Origin: Actinoplanes sp. NBRC 103695
GTDB lineage: Bacteria; Actinomycetota; Actinomycetes; Mycobacteriales; Micromonosporaceae
Length of the DNA stretch: 64,000 bases
Assembly (NCBI RefSeq): GCF_030269485.1
Contig: NZ_BSTL01000002.1
Coordinates: 435,528-499,527 of the forward strand
Direction: 5' to 3'
Shown here piece by piece: positions 37,226 to 45,142 of this stretch. Both the position numbers and the translations under genes were made by a program. The stretch's first letter is position 1; the number at the start of each line of letters is the position of its first letter. The notes below the pieces were generated by a model. That model was not told where the DNA came from, ran no database searches, and saw only the letters and a list, made by a program, of their open reading frames with translations.

Positions 37226-37826
37226 ATGACCTCGCTCGTGCGGCAGCGCCTGGCCCATTCCGAGGTCGGCCCGGCCGTGCGTGCGCTGTGCGAGTGGACG
37301 CCGGCCGAGTCTCCGGGCGGCGGGCTCCACCCCGGCGACGTGGGGTGGGAACTGCGCAACGGCGACGCCGAGATTGTGCTGTGGACCGATGCTGCCGGGC
37401 GGGCGGCCGTCGGTTTCCTCGACGGCGGCGTGCTGCGCATCACCACCGCGCCCGGCGCCGACCTCGACGCCCTGGCCGCCGACGCCGAAGAGCTCCTCGA
37501 TGCCGGCGGCGGCGTGACCGGACCTGGCCGTGGAGACGCTGGTCCGCACCCCGAAAGGCGAGCCCGCGGCCGCCGCGACCGGATGGTTCGCCGGCGCGGG
37601 CCGATGTGGCCTGCTCGAACCGGTGGGCGCCCATCCGGACCACCGAGGCCACGGTTACGGCCGCGACGCTGTACTGGGCGCCTGCGCGGCACTGGCCGAG
37701 AGGGGCGCGAGCGCGGTCGCCGTCGTTCCACCCGCCTCCAACACCGCCGCCGTGGCGCTGTACCGGTCGGCCGGCTTCACCGTCGTGCGCGAGAACCGCG
37801 ATTGGATCCGCCCCGAGGGCCGCTAG
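37226..37826 (+). pseudogene. GNAT acetyltransferase gene split by a single-base frameshift
   Basis: The first part (from ATG 37226) encodes MTSLVRQRLAHSEVGPAVRA and continues to 'ALAADAEELLDAGGGVT'. The second part continues in the next frame from 'DLAVETLVRTPKG' through the GNAT core 'LLEPVGAHPDHRGHGYGRDAVLGACAAL' (acetyl-CoA loop H-R-G-x-G-x-G) to 'NTAAVALYRSAGF'. Removing one G at 37520-37521 (GTGACCGGACCTG to GTGACCGACCTG) restores a continuous 199-residue protein. Either the gene is freshly broken or the base is a sequencing error. The substrate of this acetyltransferase is unknown. Confidence 0.85.
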
Positions 37827-37866
37827 GCCGGGTCGTGGATCAGCCAGGTGCGCGGCGAGGCCGGCC

Positions 37867-38367
37867 TCAGGCCGACGCGGCGCGGAGGGCTTCGTAGGTC
37901 TCCTCGTCGAAGGCGACCAACCGCACCCGAAGCACCTTTGTGGACGTCGCCAGGATCGAGCGCACCGCGATCCGGGCCGCCTCGTCCGAGGGGAATCCGT
38001 AGACCCCGGTGGCGATGGCCGGGAAGGCGACCGACGACGCGCCGAGGGAGTCGGCGACCTCCAGGCTGCGCCGGTAGCAGGAGGCGAGCACCTCGGCCTC
38101 GCCGTATCCGCCGCCCTCCCACACCGGTCCGACCGTGTGGATGATGTGGCGGACCGCCGGTTCGAGGTCGAAGGCCGGGGTCGCCTTGGCGTCGCCCGGC
38201 TCGCACGGGGCGATGGCCGCACCGGCGTGGGCCAGGCGGTCACCGGCGGCCCGGTGGATGGCGCCGTCGACGCCGCCGCCACCGAGCAGGGATTCGTTGG
38301 CGGCGGTCACGATGGCGTCGACCTGTTCCCGCGTGATGTCACCGAGTACGACGTCGACCGTGGTCAT
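37867..38367 (-). CDS. Macro-domain protein (ADP-ribose/O-acetyl-ADP-ribose hydrolase-like)
   Basis: A 166-residue MacroD-type macro domain: 'VVLGDITREQVDAIVTAANESLLGGGGVDGAIHRAAG' holds the ADP-ribose-binding loop and the catalytic Asn/Asp, and 'VAFPAIATGVYGFPSDEAARIAV' is the second phosphate loop. Such enzymes remove ADP-ribose from proteins or hydrolyse O-acetyl-ADP-ribose. It starts at ATG 38367; longer readings overlap the protease gene. It lies 20 bases downstream of the subtilase start region's stop and converges with the broken GNAT gene. Confidence 0.93.
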   Translation of the reverse strand: MTTVDVVLGDITREQVDAIVTAANESLLGGGGVDGAIHRAAGDRLAHAGAAIAPCEPGDAKATPAFDLEPAVRHIIHTVGPVWEGGGYGEAEVLASCYRRSLEVADSLGASSVAFPAIATGVYGFPSDEAARIAVRSILATSTKVLRVRLVAFDEETYEALRAASA

Positions 38368-38387
38368 CGGTCGATCGTCGCACACGC

Positions 38388-39809
38388 CTACGGGGCCACC
38401 GTGAGGGTCAGGGTGCGCTCGGTGATGCGCGGGACGAAGTCGGTGAACCGTATGCCGATCTCGTAGGTGCCCGCTGCGGTGGGCGTGCCGGTGATGACGC
38501 CGGCGGTGCTGAGGGTGAGGCCGGGAGGCAGCGAGGTGGCTGTCCAGGTGCCGATCAGCGGGGTCTTGCGGGTGAGTTGCTGCTGGTAGGCGACCCCGGC
38601 CGCGGCGTCCGGCAGGGTGGCCGTGGTGATCGCGGCGGCGGCCGGCGGGAGGGTCGTGAAGAGCAGCCGGTTGGGGGACTTGGCGCCGGGGTTGCGGATC
38701 GCCTTCTTGGTGCTCGCCGCCAGGAGGCGGGATGTGACCTGGGCGGGCGTCAGGCGGGGGCTGGCGGCGAGCAGCATCGCGACGGCGCCGGCCACGTGGG
38801 GGCTGGCCATCGAGGTGCCGTCCATCGTGGCGTACATGGAGTTGTCGCCGGCGTAGTCGCCCGGGTAGGCGGAGACGATGCCGACGCCGGGGGCGAAGAT
38901 GTCGACGCAGCCGCCCCAGTTGGAGAACGACGCGCGGGTGTCGCTCGCATTGGTGGCGCCCACGGTGATCGCGGTGGGCACGCGGGCCGGCGAGGAGAGG
39001 CAGGCGTTGCGGTGTTCGTTGCCGGCGGCCACCACGTACGTGACGCCGGAGGCGATGGACTTGGCGACGGCCCGCTCCAGCAGGGGGTCGCGGTCGCCGC
39101 CGAGGCTCATGTTGGCCACCGCCGGTTTCACCGCGTGCGAGGTCACCCACTCGATGCCCTTGATGACGTCGGAGGTGTAGCCCTCGCCGTCGCAGTCGAG
39201 CACGCGTACGCCGATGAGCCGCACGCTCTTGGCCACGCCCACCGTGCGCCCGCCGATGGTGCCGGCGACGTGGGTGCCGTGCCCGTCGCAGTCGGTGGCG
39301 TCACGGTCGTTGTCGACGAAGTCGTAGCCGCTCGTCGCGCGTCCCCGGAACTGGTCGTGGCCGGTCCAGATGCCGGTGTCGATGACGTAGGCGCGTACGG
39401 CTGCCGCCGCGCTCAACGGCGTGTAGGAGCGGCTCGCTGTCCGGCCGCGCTGGTCGATCCGGTCCAGGTTCCAGCGTGGGTTGCGCTGGGTGTCGGTCAC
39501 GCGTACGCGCCGGTCCGGCTCGACCATGGCCACGGCCGGGTCGGCGGCGATCCGGGCGGCGTCGCGCGCGGTCAGCGTGGCGGTGAATCCGGAGACGCCG
39601 GCGAGCATGTCCTCGGTCCGGTCGCCGGCCAGCCGGTCGGCGGTGTGGCCGAGCGAGTCCGCGCTCAGGCCCAGCGTGGCCCGCAGCGCCACGATGTAGC
39701 GCCCGGCCGGGGCGGGGGTGGCCTGTGCGGGCGCCGCGGCGATCCCGGCGCCGGTGACGGCGGCGAGCAGGGCGGTGGTGACGCGGCGGAGCCGCAGGTG
39801 AGAGGTCAT
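38388..39809 (-). CDS. Secreted subtilisin-like serine protease (S8)
   Basis: A 473-residue preproprotein. A signal peptide (about residues 1-31, Ala-rich ending in AQA) is followed by an I9 inhibitor-type propeptide (about 36-105), the S8 catalytic domain, and a putative Ig-like (He_PIG) domain at about 395-473 ('LPPGLTLSTAGVITGTPTAAG'). The triad is Asp144 in 'YVIDTGI', His177 in 'CDGHGTHVAGT' and Ser333 in 'DGTSMASPHVAG'; the oxyanion Asn is in 'AAGNEHRNAC'. It resembles proteinase K-type extracellular proteases, with Cys pairs. It probably degrades proteins outside the cell. Confidence 0.95.
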   Translation of the reverse strand: MTSHLRLRRVTTALLAAVTGAGIAAAPAQATPAPAGRYIVALRATLGLSADSLGHTADRLAGDRTEDMLAGVSGFTATLTARDAARIAADPAVAMVEPDRRVRVTDTQRNPRWNLDRIDQRGRTASRSYTPLSAAAAVRAYVIDTGIWTGHDQFRGRATSGYDFVDNDRDATDCDGHGTHVAGTIGGRTVGVAKSVRLIGVRVLDCDGEGYTSDVIKGIEWVTSHAVKPAVANMSLGGDRDPLLERAVAKSIASGVTYVVAAGNEHRNACLSSPARVPTAITVGATNASDTRASFSNWGGCVDIFAPGVGIVSAYPGDYAGDNSMYATMDGTSMASPHVAGAVAMLLAASPRLTPAQVTSRLLAASTKKAIRNPGAKSPNRLLFTTLPPAAAAITTATLPDAAAGVAYQQQLTRKTPLIGTWTATSLPPGLTLSTAGVITGTPTAAGTYEIGIRFTDFVPRITERTLTLTVAP

Positions 39810-39912
39810 GCGTCCGGGTCAACCTTCGCCTGGTGCGGTCGGGACGAACCGAAGATCGGCGGGGGCGCCGCCGGCCGGAGAGCTTGCCGGGAGCGGAGTG
39901 GTTGCACGTCCC

Positions 39913-39942
39913 GTGACTACTACGTACATGTATGCGTATAGT
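39913..39942 (+). promoter_or_regulatory. Promoter of the EXLDI gene, with a palindrome between the elements
   Basis: GTGACT (39913-39918) and TATAGT (39937-39942) are 18 bases apart and would place the transcription start at or next to the ATG (39950), so the mRNA is probably leaderless. Between them TACGTACATGTATGCGTA is a near-palindrome centred on TACATGTA, a plausible operator. Confidence 0.55.
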
Positions 39943-39949
39943 GCGTCCC

Positions 39950-40480
39950 ATGCCCAACAAGACGATCTATGTGTCCGACGACGACCTGCCCCTGTACCAG
40001 AGGGCGCAGGACCTGGCCGGAGGGAAACTGTCGGCCGCCATCGCCACCGCGCTGAGGCGCTACGTCGAGTTCGAGGAGGGGCGTCAACTCGGGTACGCCG
40101 AGATCGTCGTGCGCGTGGGCCAGGGGCTGGGCCGCAAGCAGCGGTTCTCCGGCGTGCTCCTGGCCGAGCTGGAGCGCTCCGGCAACGGCGGCACCGAGAC
40201 CTATCGCGTCTACCGCACCCGCTCCGAGAATTTCGCGGTGCATGTCGAGCAGTCCGAGATGCACGTCAACCACGGCCCGAACTCCGAGAAGTGGAACACC
40301 GGCTGGCGTGCCTGGATCGGTGACTGGAGCGCCAACCAGACCTGGAGCCGCACTCCCGCCACGTCCGCCCTGCACGTCGCCGTGACCCTGGACGACCTGC
40401 ACGCCCTCGTCCCGCAGGAGCTTTACGACCTGGTCGTCGATCTCACCGGGCAGCCCGACGTCGAGGACCTCGACATCTAG
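39950..40480 (+). CDS. EXLDI-family protein
   Basis: A 176-residue protein ending in E-D-L-D-I, the hallmark of the EXLDI family. The N terminus (NKTIYVSDDDLPLYQRAQDL, then a helix 'KLSAAIATALRRYVEFEE') looks like a ribbon-helix-helix DNA-binding fold. The remainder is beta-rich ('YRVYRTRSENFAVHVEQSEM', 'WRAWIGDWS'). I know of no established role. The invariant C terminus suggests that the free end is recognised or processed. ATG 39950 fits the leaderless promoter; an earlier ATG (39932) lies upstream of the promoter's -10 element. Its stop overlaps the convergent Nudix gene by four bases. Confidence 0.82.
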   Translation: MPNKTIYVSDDDLPLYQRAQDLAGGKLSAAIATALRRYVEFEEGRQLGYAEIVVRVGQGLGRKQRFSGVLLAELERSGNGGTETYRVYRTRSENFAVHVEQSEMHVNHGPNSEKWNTGWRAWIGDWSANQTWSRTPATSALHVAVTLDDLHALVPQELYDLVVDLTGQPDVEDLDI

Positions 40481-40965
40481 GGGACGCGGGACGCGAACCA
40501 GTCGTCGGCGACCTCGGTGTGCAGCGGGAAGCCGAGCTCGGCCGGCCCGGTCATCACCTCGAGCGCCAGCGTCTCCTCGTTCGGGACGAACGCGGGCAAC
40601 GACGCGAGTGGCGGGACCTCGCCGAAGACCAGGAGCATCCCGTCCAGGGCGCTCAGCGCGTCGACGAGGCGGACGTCGGATGCGTCCTGGACGACACCGG
40701 TCTCCTCGCGGAGCTCGCGTACGGCCGCCTGCTGCCAGGTCTCACCGACCTCGATGAAGCCGCCCGGCAGGGCCAGCTGATCGCGGGCCGGTGGAATGCC
40801 GCGCCGCACCACCAGCAGGCCGTCGCCGACCGGCTGGACCACGACGGCGACCGGCAGGGGATTGCGGTAGCTGATCTCGCCGCACGCGGCGCAGCGACGA
40901 GGCCACGCCTGGTTGGGGACGAAGCGCGCGCCGCAGAACGTGCAATGCGCGAAGCGGTCCTGCAT
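40477..40965 (-). CDS. Nudix hydrolase with N-terminal zinc ribbon
   Basis: A 162-residue protein. A zinc ribbon comes first (C-T-F-C-G-A and C-A-A-C-G-E). The Nudix fold follows, and the Nudix box is 'GGFIEVGETWQQAAVRELREETGV', a full match to G-x5-E-x7-R-E-U-x-E-E-x-G-U (written here in two parts: GGFIEVGETWQQ and AAVRELREETGV). The arrangement resembles NADH pyrophosphatase-like Nudix proteins, but without the NudC signature I leave the substrate open. It is the first of two minus-strand genes here; the unknown gene at 40979 lies 13 bases upstream. Confidence 0.9.
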   Translation of the reverse strand: MQDRFAHCTFCGARFVPNQAWPRRCAACGEISYRNPLPVAVVVQPVGDGLLVVRRGIPPARDQLALPGGFIEVGETWQQAAVRELREETGVVQDASDVRLVDALSALDGMLLVFGEVPPLASLPAFVPNEETLALEVMTGPAELGFPLHTEVADDWFASRVP

Positions 40966-40978
40966 CAGCCGGCCTGGA

Positions 40979-41761
40979 TCAGCCGGACAGCGGCGAGTTG
41001 CACGCGGCGACGAGAGCCTGACGGCAGGCAGCGGTCAGCGGGCGCAAGGCGGCGTCGCGCTGCTGCGCCTCATAGGTGTTGACCGCACCGCCCGGCGCGT
41101 TGTGCTCGGCCAGCGCCAGCACCTGGTCGAGCACGCTGGCCCGGGCGAACACCCGGCGGGCCCGCGGGTCGAAACCGGCGGGCAGCGTGGCGGTGCTCTC
41201 CGGCCGGCGCAGTGCCTGCAGCGCACCGGCCAGCTCGGGCCGCCAATGCGCCACATCCAGCCGGGTCAGCGCCGCGGTGGCCTCGGCCAGCGCGTGGGTG
41301 AGCTCCTGCTCCGCCTCGGCCGCGCCGATCTGGAAGCCGGGCCGGTAGGACTCGGCGGGGATCACCCGCCACAGCACGGTCTCGAACGTGACGCCGGAGC
41401 CGGAGGTGTGCGTGCGCACCTCGGGGACCACCCCGAAGGTGGGCGTCATGACCGCCTCGCCCGCGAGCATCGCCGCGCCGGTCAGCGGGCCCGGGCCGGA
41501 CAGGCCGCGCGGGTCGCCGGGCGCCGGCAGGACGAGGCGTATCTCGTCCGGGTGGAGCTTGGCGAAACAGGGCAGGGCCTGGGCCAGCGGGACGTCGGTC
41601 CAGGTGCCGGGGGCGTCGGCGACCAGGTGTTCCTCATCGCCGGCGATCTCGCTGTCGAGCTCGTCGAAGGGCACGAGACCGGCCCGCCAGGCGCGCACCC
41701 ACGTCACGAACCGGGTCGACCGGCGCGCGGTGAGAGTGGCCGCGTTGGCTGCGGGGGACAT
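40979..41761 (-). CDS. Conserved actinobacterial protein of unknown function
   Basis: A 260-residue soluble, mixed alpha/beta protein that I do not recognise beyond its actinobacterial look. Visible segments include 'RSTRFVTWVRAWRAGLVPFD', 'LVLPAPGDPRGLSGPGPLTGAAMLAGEAV', 'VLWRVIPAE' and a helical C-terminal half ('TYEAQQRDAALRPLTAACRQ'). There is no signal peptide, membrane helix or metal motif. Start is placed at ATG 41761, before 'SPAANAATLT'; the upstream extension to 41812 is less conserved in style. It shares direction with the Nudix gene and is divergent from DUF3097 across 89 bases. Confidence 0.7.
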   Translation of the reverse strand: MSPAANAATLTARRSTRFVTWVRAWRAGLVPFDELDSEIAGDEEHLVADAPGTWTDVPLAQALPCFAKLHPDEIRLVLPAPGDPRGLSGPGPLTGAAMLAGEAVMTPTFGVVPEVRTHTSGSGVTFETVLWRVIPAESYRPGFQIGAAEAEQELTHALAEATAALTRLDVAHWRPELAGALQALRRPESTATLPAGFDPRARRVFARASVLDQVLALAEHNAPGGAVNTYEAQQRDAALRPLTAACRQALVAACNSPLSG

Positions 41762-41850
41762 GCGGCAAGGGTACGTGCCGTCCGACAGCCTTGTCTCGGT
41801 CCGGAGCGTCATGAGCGGCGTGTCATAGCTCTCGGGTTACCGTGCGTCTC

Positions 41851-42654
41851 ATGTATGGGGAGGACGTGCTGTCCGGCAACTGGCGCAGGCGCAAGGTGAT
41901 ACCAGAGGTGGACGCCGAGCGGGGCCTGGTCGTGGAGGATGTGGATTCGGGTTTCTGCGGCGCGGTGGTCGGTTTCGAGCTGGGCGCGGTCGTTCTGGAG
42001 GACCGCAAGGGCAAGCGGCGCAACTTCCCGCTGGAGCCGGCGGCCTTCCTGCTCGACGGCCAGACCGTGACGTTGCGCAAGCCGGTCGCGAGAAATCAGC
42101 CGGAGCGTCAGCGCACGGCATCCGGTTCGACGGCGGTCGCGGGCGTGAAGGCTCAGGTGGCGAAGGCCGGCCGGATCTGGGTGGAGGGCGTCCACGACGC
42201 CGCGCTGGTGGAGCGGATCTGGGGCGACGACCTGCGCATCGAGGGCATCGTGGTGGAGCCGCTGAACGGCATCGACGACCTGCCCGGCGAGGTGCGCGCG
42301 TTCGGCCCCGGCCCGAAGGCGCGGCTCGGCGTCCTGGTCGACCATCTGGTGGCGGGCTCCAAGGAGAGCCGCATCGTGGCGTCCGTGACCGACCCGGACG
42401 TGCTGGTCACCGGCCACCCGTACATCGACGTCTGGCAGGCGGTGAAGCCGGAGAAGGTCGGCCTGCGCGCCTGGCCGGTCATCCCGCCCGGCCGCCCCTG
42501 GAAGGAGGGCGTCTGCGCCGCCGTCGGCATCCGCGAGCCCTACGAGATGTGGCGCCGCATTCTGTCCTCCGTGGACAGTTACAAGGACGTCGAGACGCCG
42601 CTGATCAACGCCATGGAACGCCTCATCGACTTCGTGACAGAGCCGTACCTCTGA
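41851..42654 (+). CDS. DUF3097 family protein
   Basis: A 267-residue actinobacterial DUF3097 protein. It begins MYGEDVLSGNWRRRKVIPEV and contains 'RIWVEGVHDAALVERIWGDDLR' and 'RLGVLVDHLVAGSKESRIV', which recall a TOPRIM-like fold (an E...D-H/D-x-D pattern, as in 'TDPDVLVTGHPYIDVW'). A nucleic-acid-related role is therefore conceivable but unproven. ATG 41851 matches the usual M-Y-G/R-Y-G start of the family; a GTG three codons earlier is the alternative. Monocistronic. Confidence 0.85.
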   Translation: MYGEDVLSGNWRRRKVIPEVDAERGLVVEDVDSGFCGAVVGFELGAVVLEDRKGKRRNFPLEPAAFLLDGQTVTLRKPVARNQPERQRTASGSTAVAGVKAQVAKAGRIWVEGVHDAALVERIWGDDLRIEGIVVEPLNGIDDLPGEVRAFGPGPKARLGVLVDHLVAGSKESRIVASVTDPDVLVTGHPYIDVWQAVKPEKVGLRAWPVIPPGRPWKEGVCAAVGIREPYEMWRRILSSVDSYKDVETPLINAMERLIDFVTEPYL

Positions 42655-42704
42655 TGGCCGGCCGGGAACCGCGTGGGGTGGTCGACGGGGCCTGGAGCCG
42701 GTGA

Positions 42705-42776
42705 GCCGCGTCGTACGCGCAGACCACGCCGGGCCAGTTCGACGAGCTGGTCCGGATCAACCTCCGGGGTCCGTCC
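42705..42776 (+). pseudogene. Short remnant of an SDR gene
   Basis: Twenty-four codons read AASYAQTTPGQFDELVRINL followed by R-G-P-S. This is the 'F-D-x-x-x-x-I-N-L-x-G-P' segment around the middle of short-chain dehydrogenases. Nothing before or after it in any frame continues the family, so it looks like a leftover of a deleted gene between DUF3097 and the mocR-like gene. The remainder of 42655-42786 shows nothing. Confidence 0.35.
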
Positions 42777-42786
42777 TGTCCGGTGG

Positions 42787-44209
42787 TCAGAGCCTCTGAG
42801 ATCTCCCGAGCAGAGCGGCGGCCTCGCGGAGGCGGTCGGGGGTGAGCGCGGCGTAGCCGAGGACCAGGCCCGGTGGTCCGGGGCGGTGGCGGTGCCAGGA
42901 GAGTGGCTGCACCATGACGCCCGCCTCGGCGGCGCGAGCGGCCAGGTCGGTGTCGGGGACATCGCCGGGCAGGGTGACCACCAGGTGCAGGCCGGCGGCG
43001 ACGCCCGTGACGCGGGCCGACGGCAGGTGCTCGCGCAGGCCGGCCAGCAGGGCGTCGCGGCGCAGGCGCTGGCGGGTGCGGACCGCGCGCAGGTGCCGTT
43101 CGTAGTCGCCGGTGGCCAGCAGCCGCGCCAGCACCAGCTGCGGCAGCGCGGGATTGCCCAGGTCGCTGGCGTGCTTGGCGGCCAGCAGTGCGGGGCGCAG
43201 GCGGGCCGGCGCGATCAGCCAGCCCAGCCGCATGCCGGGGGCGAGAGACTTCGAGGTGCTTCCCGCGTACGCGACACGCGACGGCGCCGTGGCCTGCAGG
43301 GCGGCGACCGGCGCCCGGTCGTAGCGGTGCTCGGCGTCGTAGTCGTCCTCGATCACCAGCCCGGGCCAGTCGAGCAGCTCGCGGCGGCGGGCGGGGCTGA
43401 GCACCACGCCGGTGGGGAACTGGTGCGCGGGCGTCAGGACCACCGTGTCGAGGCCGGTGGCGCGCAGGTCGTCAACGCGTACCCCATCGTCGTCGACCTC
43501 GACCCCCACCGGGCCGCACCCCCCAGTGGGCCATCTGGTCGCGCGCCCCGCGCGACCCCGGGTCCTCCACCGCGACCGCCGTGGTCCCGGTCGCGCGCAG
43601 CGTCTGCGCGAGCAGCGCGAGCGCCTGCGCCACCCCACTGACCACGATCACGTCGTCCGGTTCGGCGCGTACTCCACGACTGCGGGCCAGCCAGCCGGCG
43701 AGTTCGCGGCGCAGCGACGGATGGCCGCCCGGGTCGCCGTAGCCGAGGTCGGGTGCGGCGGACCGGTCGAGCACCGCCCGTTCGGCGCGCAGCCAGGCCG
43801 CCCGGGGGAACGCGGACAGGTCCGGCACGCCGGGGGACAGGTCGTAGCGGATGCCCGCCGGAACCGGCACGGGCAGTCGGATCCCGGCCTGCGTACGCCG
43901 ATCGGTCGTGGACCCGGACGGCCGCGCCGCCGCACCCAGCGCGCTGACCACCGTGCCCGCGCCGGCCCGCGCGGTGACCAGCCCTTCGTCGAGCAGCCGC
44001 TGGTAGGCCTCGACGACGACGCCCCGGGAGACGCCCAGCTCACCGGCGAGCACGCGGCTGGCCGGAACCCGCACGCCCGGCGCCAGCCGCCCGGCCCGGA
44101 TGGCCGCCCGCAGCCCGTCGGCCAGCCACGTGGTCAGCCCCTTGACCGGCGCGTGCTCCGGACGTAGCTGGAGGAAGTCCGACAATGGTCCACCTCCCGA
44201 CGCCATCAT
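42787..44209 (-). pseudogene. MocR-type (GntR-aminotransferase) regulator gene with a single-base frameshift
   Basis: The N-terminal part has a GntR winged helix ('PASRVLAGELGVSRGVVVEAYQRLLDEGLV') and the start of a fold-I aminotransferase ('DLGYGDPGGHPSLRRELAGW', 'DVIVVSGVAQAL') ending at 'QMAHWGVRP'. The second part resumes in another frame with 'VGVEVDDDGVRVDDL', then 'IEDDYDAEHRYDR' and the PLP-lysine region 'AYAGSTSKSLAPGMRLGWL'. Removing one G from 43511-43513 (plus strand) gives one continuous 473-residue MocR/PdxR-like protein, the usual length. The operator region upstream and its likely target (EamA) are intact. Recent mutation or sequencing error are both possible. Confidence 0.87.
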
Positions 44210-44230
44210 TGGTCCTTCACCCGGACCATT
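44184..44230. promoter_or_regulatory. GGTCC-type operators between mocR-like gene and eamA
   Basis: Three copies of one half-site: AATGGTCC (44184-44191), ATTGGTCC (44208-44215) and inverted GGACCATT (44223-44230). The last two form an inverted repeat with seven-base spacing. Direct plus inverted half-sites are the usual MocR operator layout. Confidence 0.6.
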
Positions 44231-44242
44231 CGCCCGACCAGC

Positions 44243-45142
44243 ATGAACCACGTGAACCCCAGAGCCAACTTTTCCGGGAGCATCCTCTCCGGGGCCACCG
44301 GCATGGTCTTCGTCGGCGGCAGCGTCGCGGTGTCCGGCGTGCTCGCCGCGGCGCCGCTGGCCACCCTGCAGTCCCTCCGCTACGCCGTCGCGTCCCTCCT
44401 GCTGGTCGGCTACGCCCGCGTTTTCGAGAAGAAGGTCGAACGGCCGCGCGGCCGCGAGTGGCTGTGGCTGCTCGGCGTGACCGGCGCCGGTCTGGTGCTC
44501 TTCAACATCGCGCTGGTCGAGGGCTCCAAACACGCTGAGCCGGCCGTCCTGGGCGTGGCCGTGGCCTGCGTGCCGATCGTCCTGGCAGCGTTGGGCACGG
44601 CCGGGAGGAGAACGAACGTCCTTTCTGCGGCCGTGGTCGTCACCGCCGGCGCGATCCTGGTCGAGGGCGCCGGCCGTGCCGACGCGACGGGCATCGCCTG
44701 GGCCGTTGTCACGTTCGCCTGCGAGGCCGGGTTCACCTTGCTGGCCGTGCCGCTGTTGGGCCGTCTGGGCCCGGTCGGGGTCTCGGTGCACACCACCTGG
44801 CTGGCCGGGCTGATCTTCGGCGCGTACGGCGTGGTCGCCGAGGGCCCGGCCGCGATCCTGACCACGACCGGGCCGGAGCTGCTGGCCGCCGCCTACCTGG
44901 CCGTCGGCGTGACCGCCTGCGCGTTCGTCCTCTGGTACACGGCCGTGGAACAGCTCGGCGCGGGCCGGGCCGGGCTGCTCACCGGCATCGCCCCGATCGC
45001 CGCCGCCGGAGCCGGGGTGGCGCTCGGCGAACCGCTGCCCGGACCGCTGGTCTGGGCCGGCATCGCGCTGGTCGCGATCGGCCTGGCCGCCGGCATGCCG
45101 GTCAGGCGAGGGGCAGCTGCTCTCGCCGGAACACGAACGTAG
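44243..45142 (+). CDS. EamA/DMT-family transporter
   Basis: A 299-residue protein with ten predicted helices in two EamA halves ('GMVFVGGSVAVSGVLAAAPL' and 'TDATGIAWAVVTFACEAGFT'-like second half near residue 150; the actual start there is 'DATGIAWAVV'). Drug/metabolite transporters of this group export amino acids, nucleosides or vitamins. It is divergent from the MocR-type regulator and shares its operators, the common arrangement in which the PLP-dependent regulator controls the exporter. Its 3' end overlaps the serine hydrolase by 41 bases. Substrate unknown. Confidence 0.87.
   Translation: MNHVNPRANFSGSILSGATGMVFVGGSVAVSGVLAAAPLATLQSLRYAVASLLLVGYARVFEKKVERPRGREWLWLLGVTGAGLVLFNIALVEGSKHAEPAVLGVAVACVPIVLAALGTAGRRTNVLSAAVVVTAGAILVEGAGRADATGIAWAVVTFACEAGFTLLAVPLLGRLGPVGVSVHTTWLAGLIFGAYGVVAEGPAAILTTTGPELLAAAYLAVGVTACAFVLWYTAVEQLGAGRAGLLTGIAPIAAAGAGVALGEPLPGPLVWAGIALVAIGLAAGMPVRRGAAALAGTRT

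Noticed and set aside
37857..37868. GAGGCCGGCCTC palindrome between GNAT and macro genes as a regulatory site
   Set aside because: Half of it lies in the macro-domain stop region between convergent genes. At most a terminator fragment.
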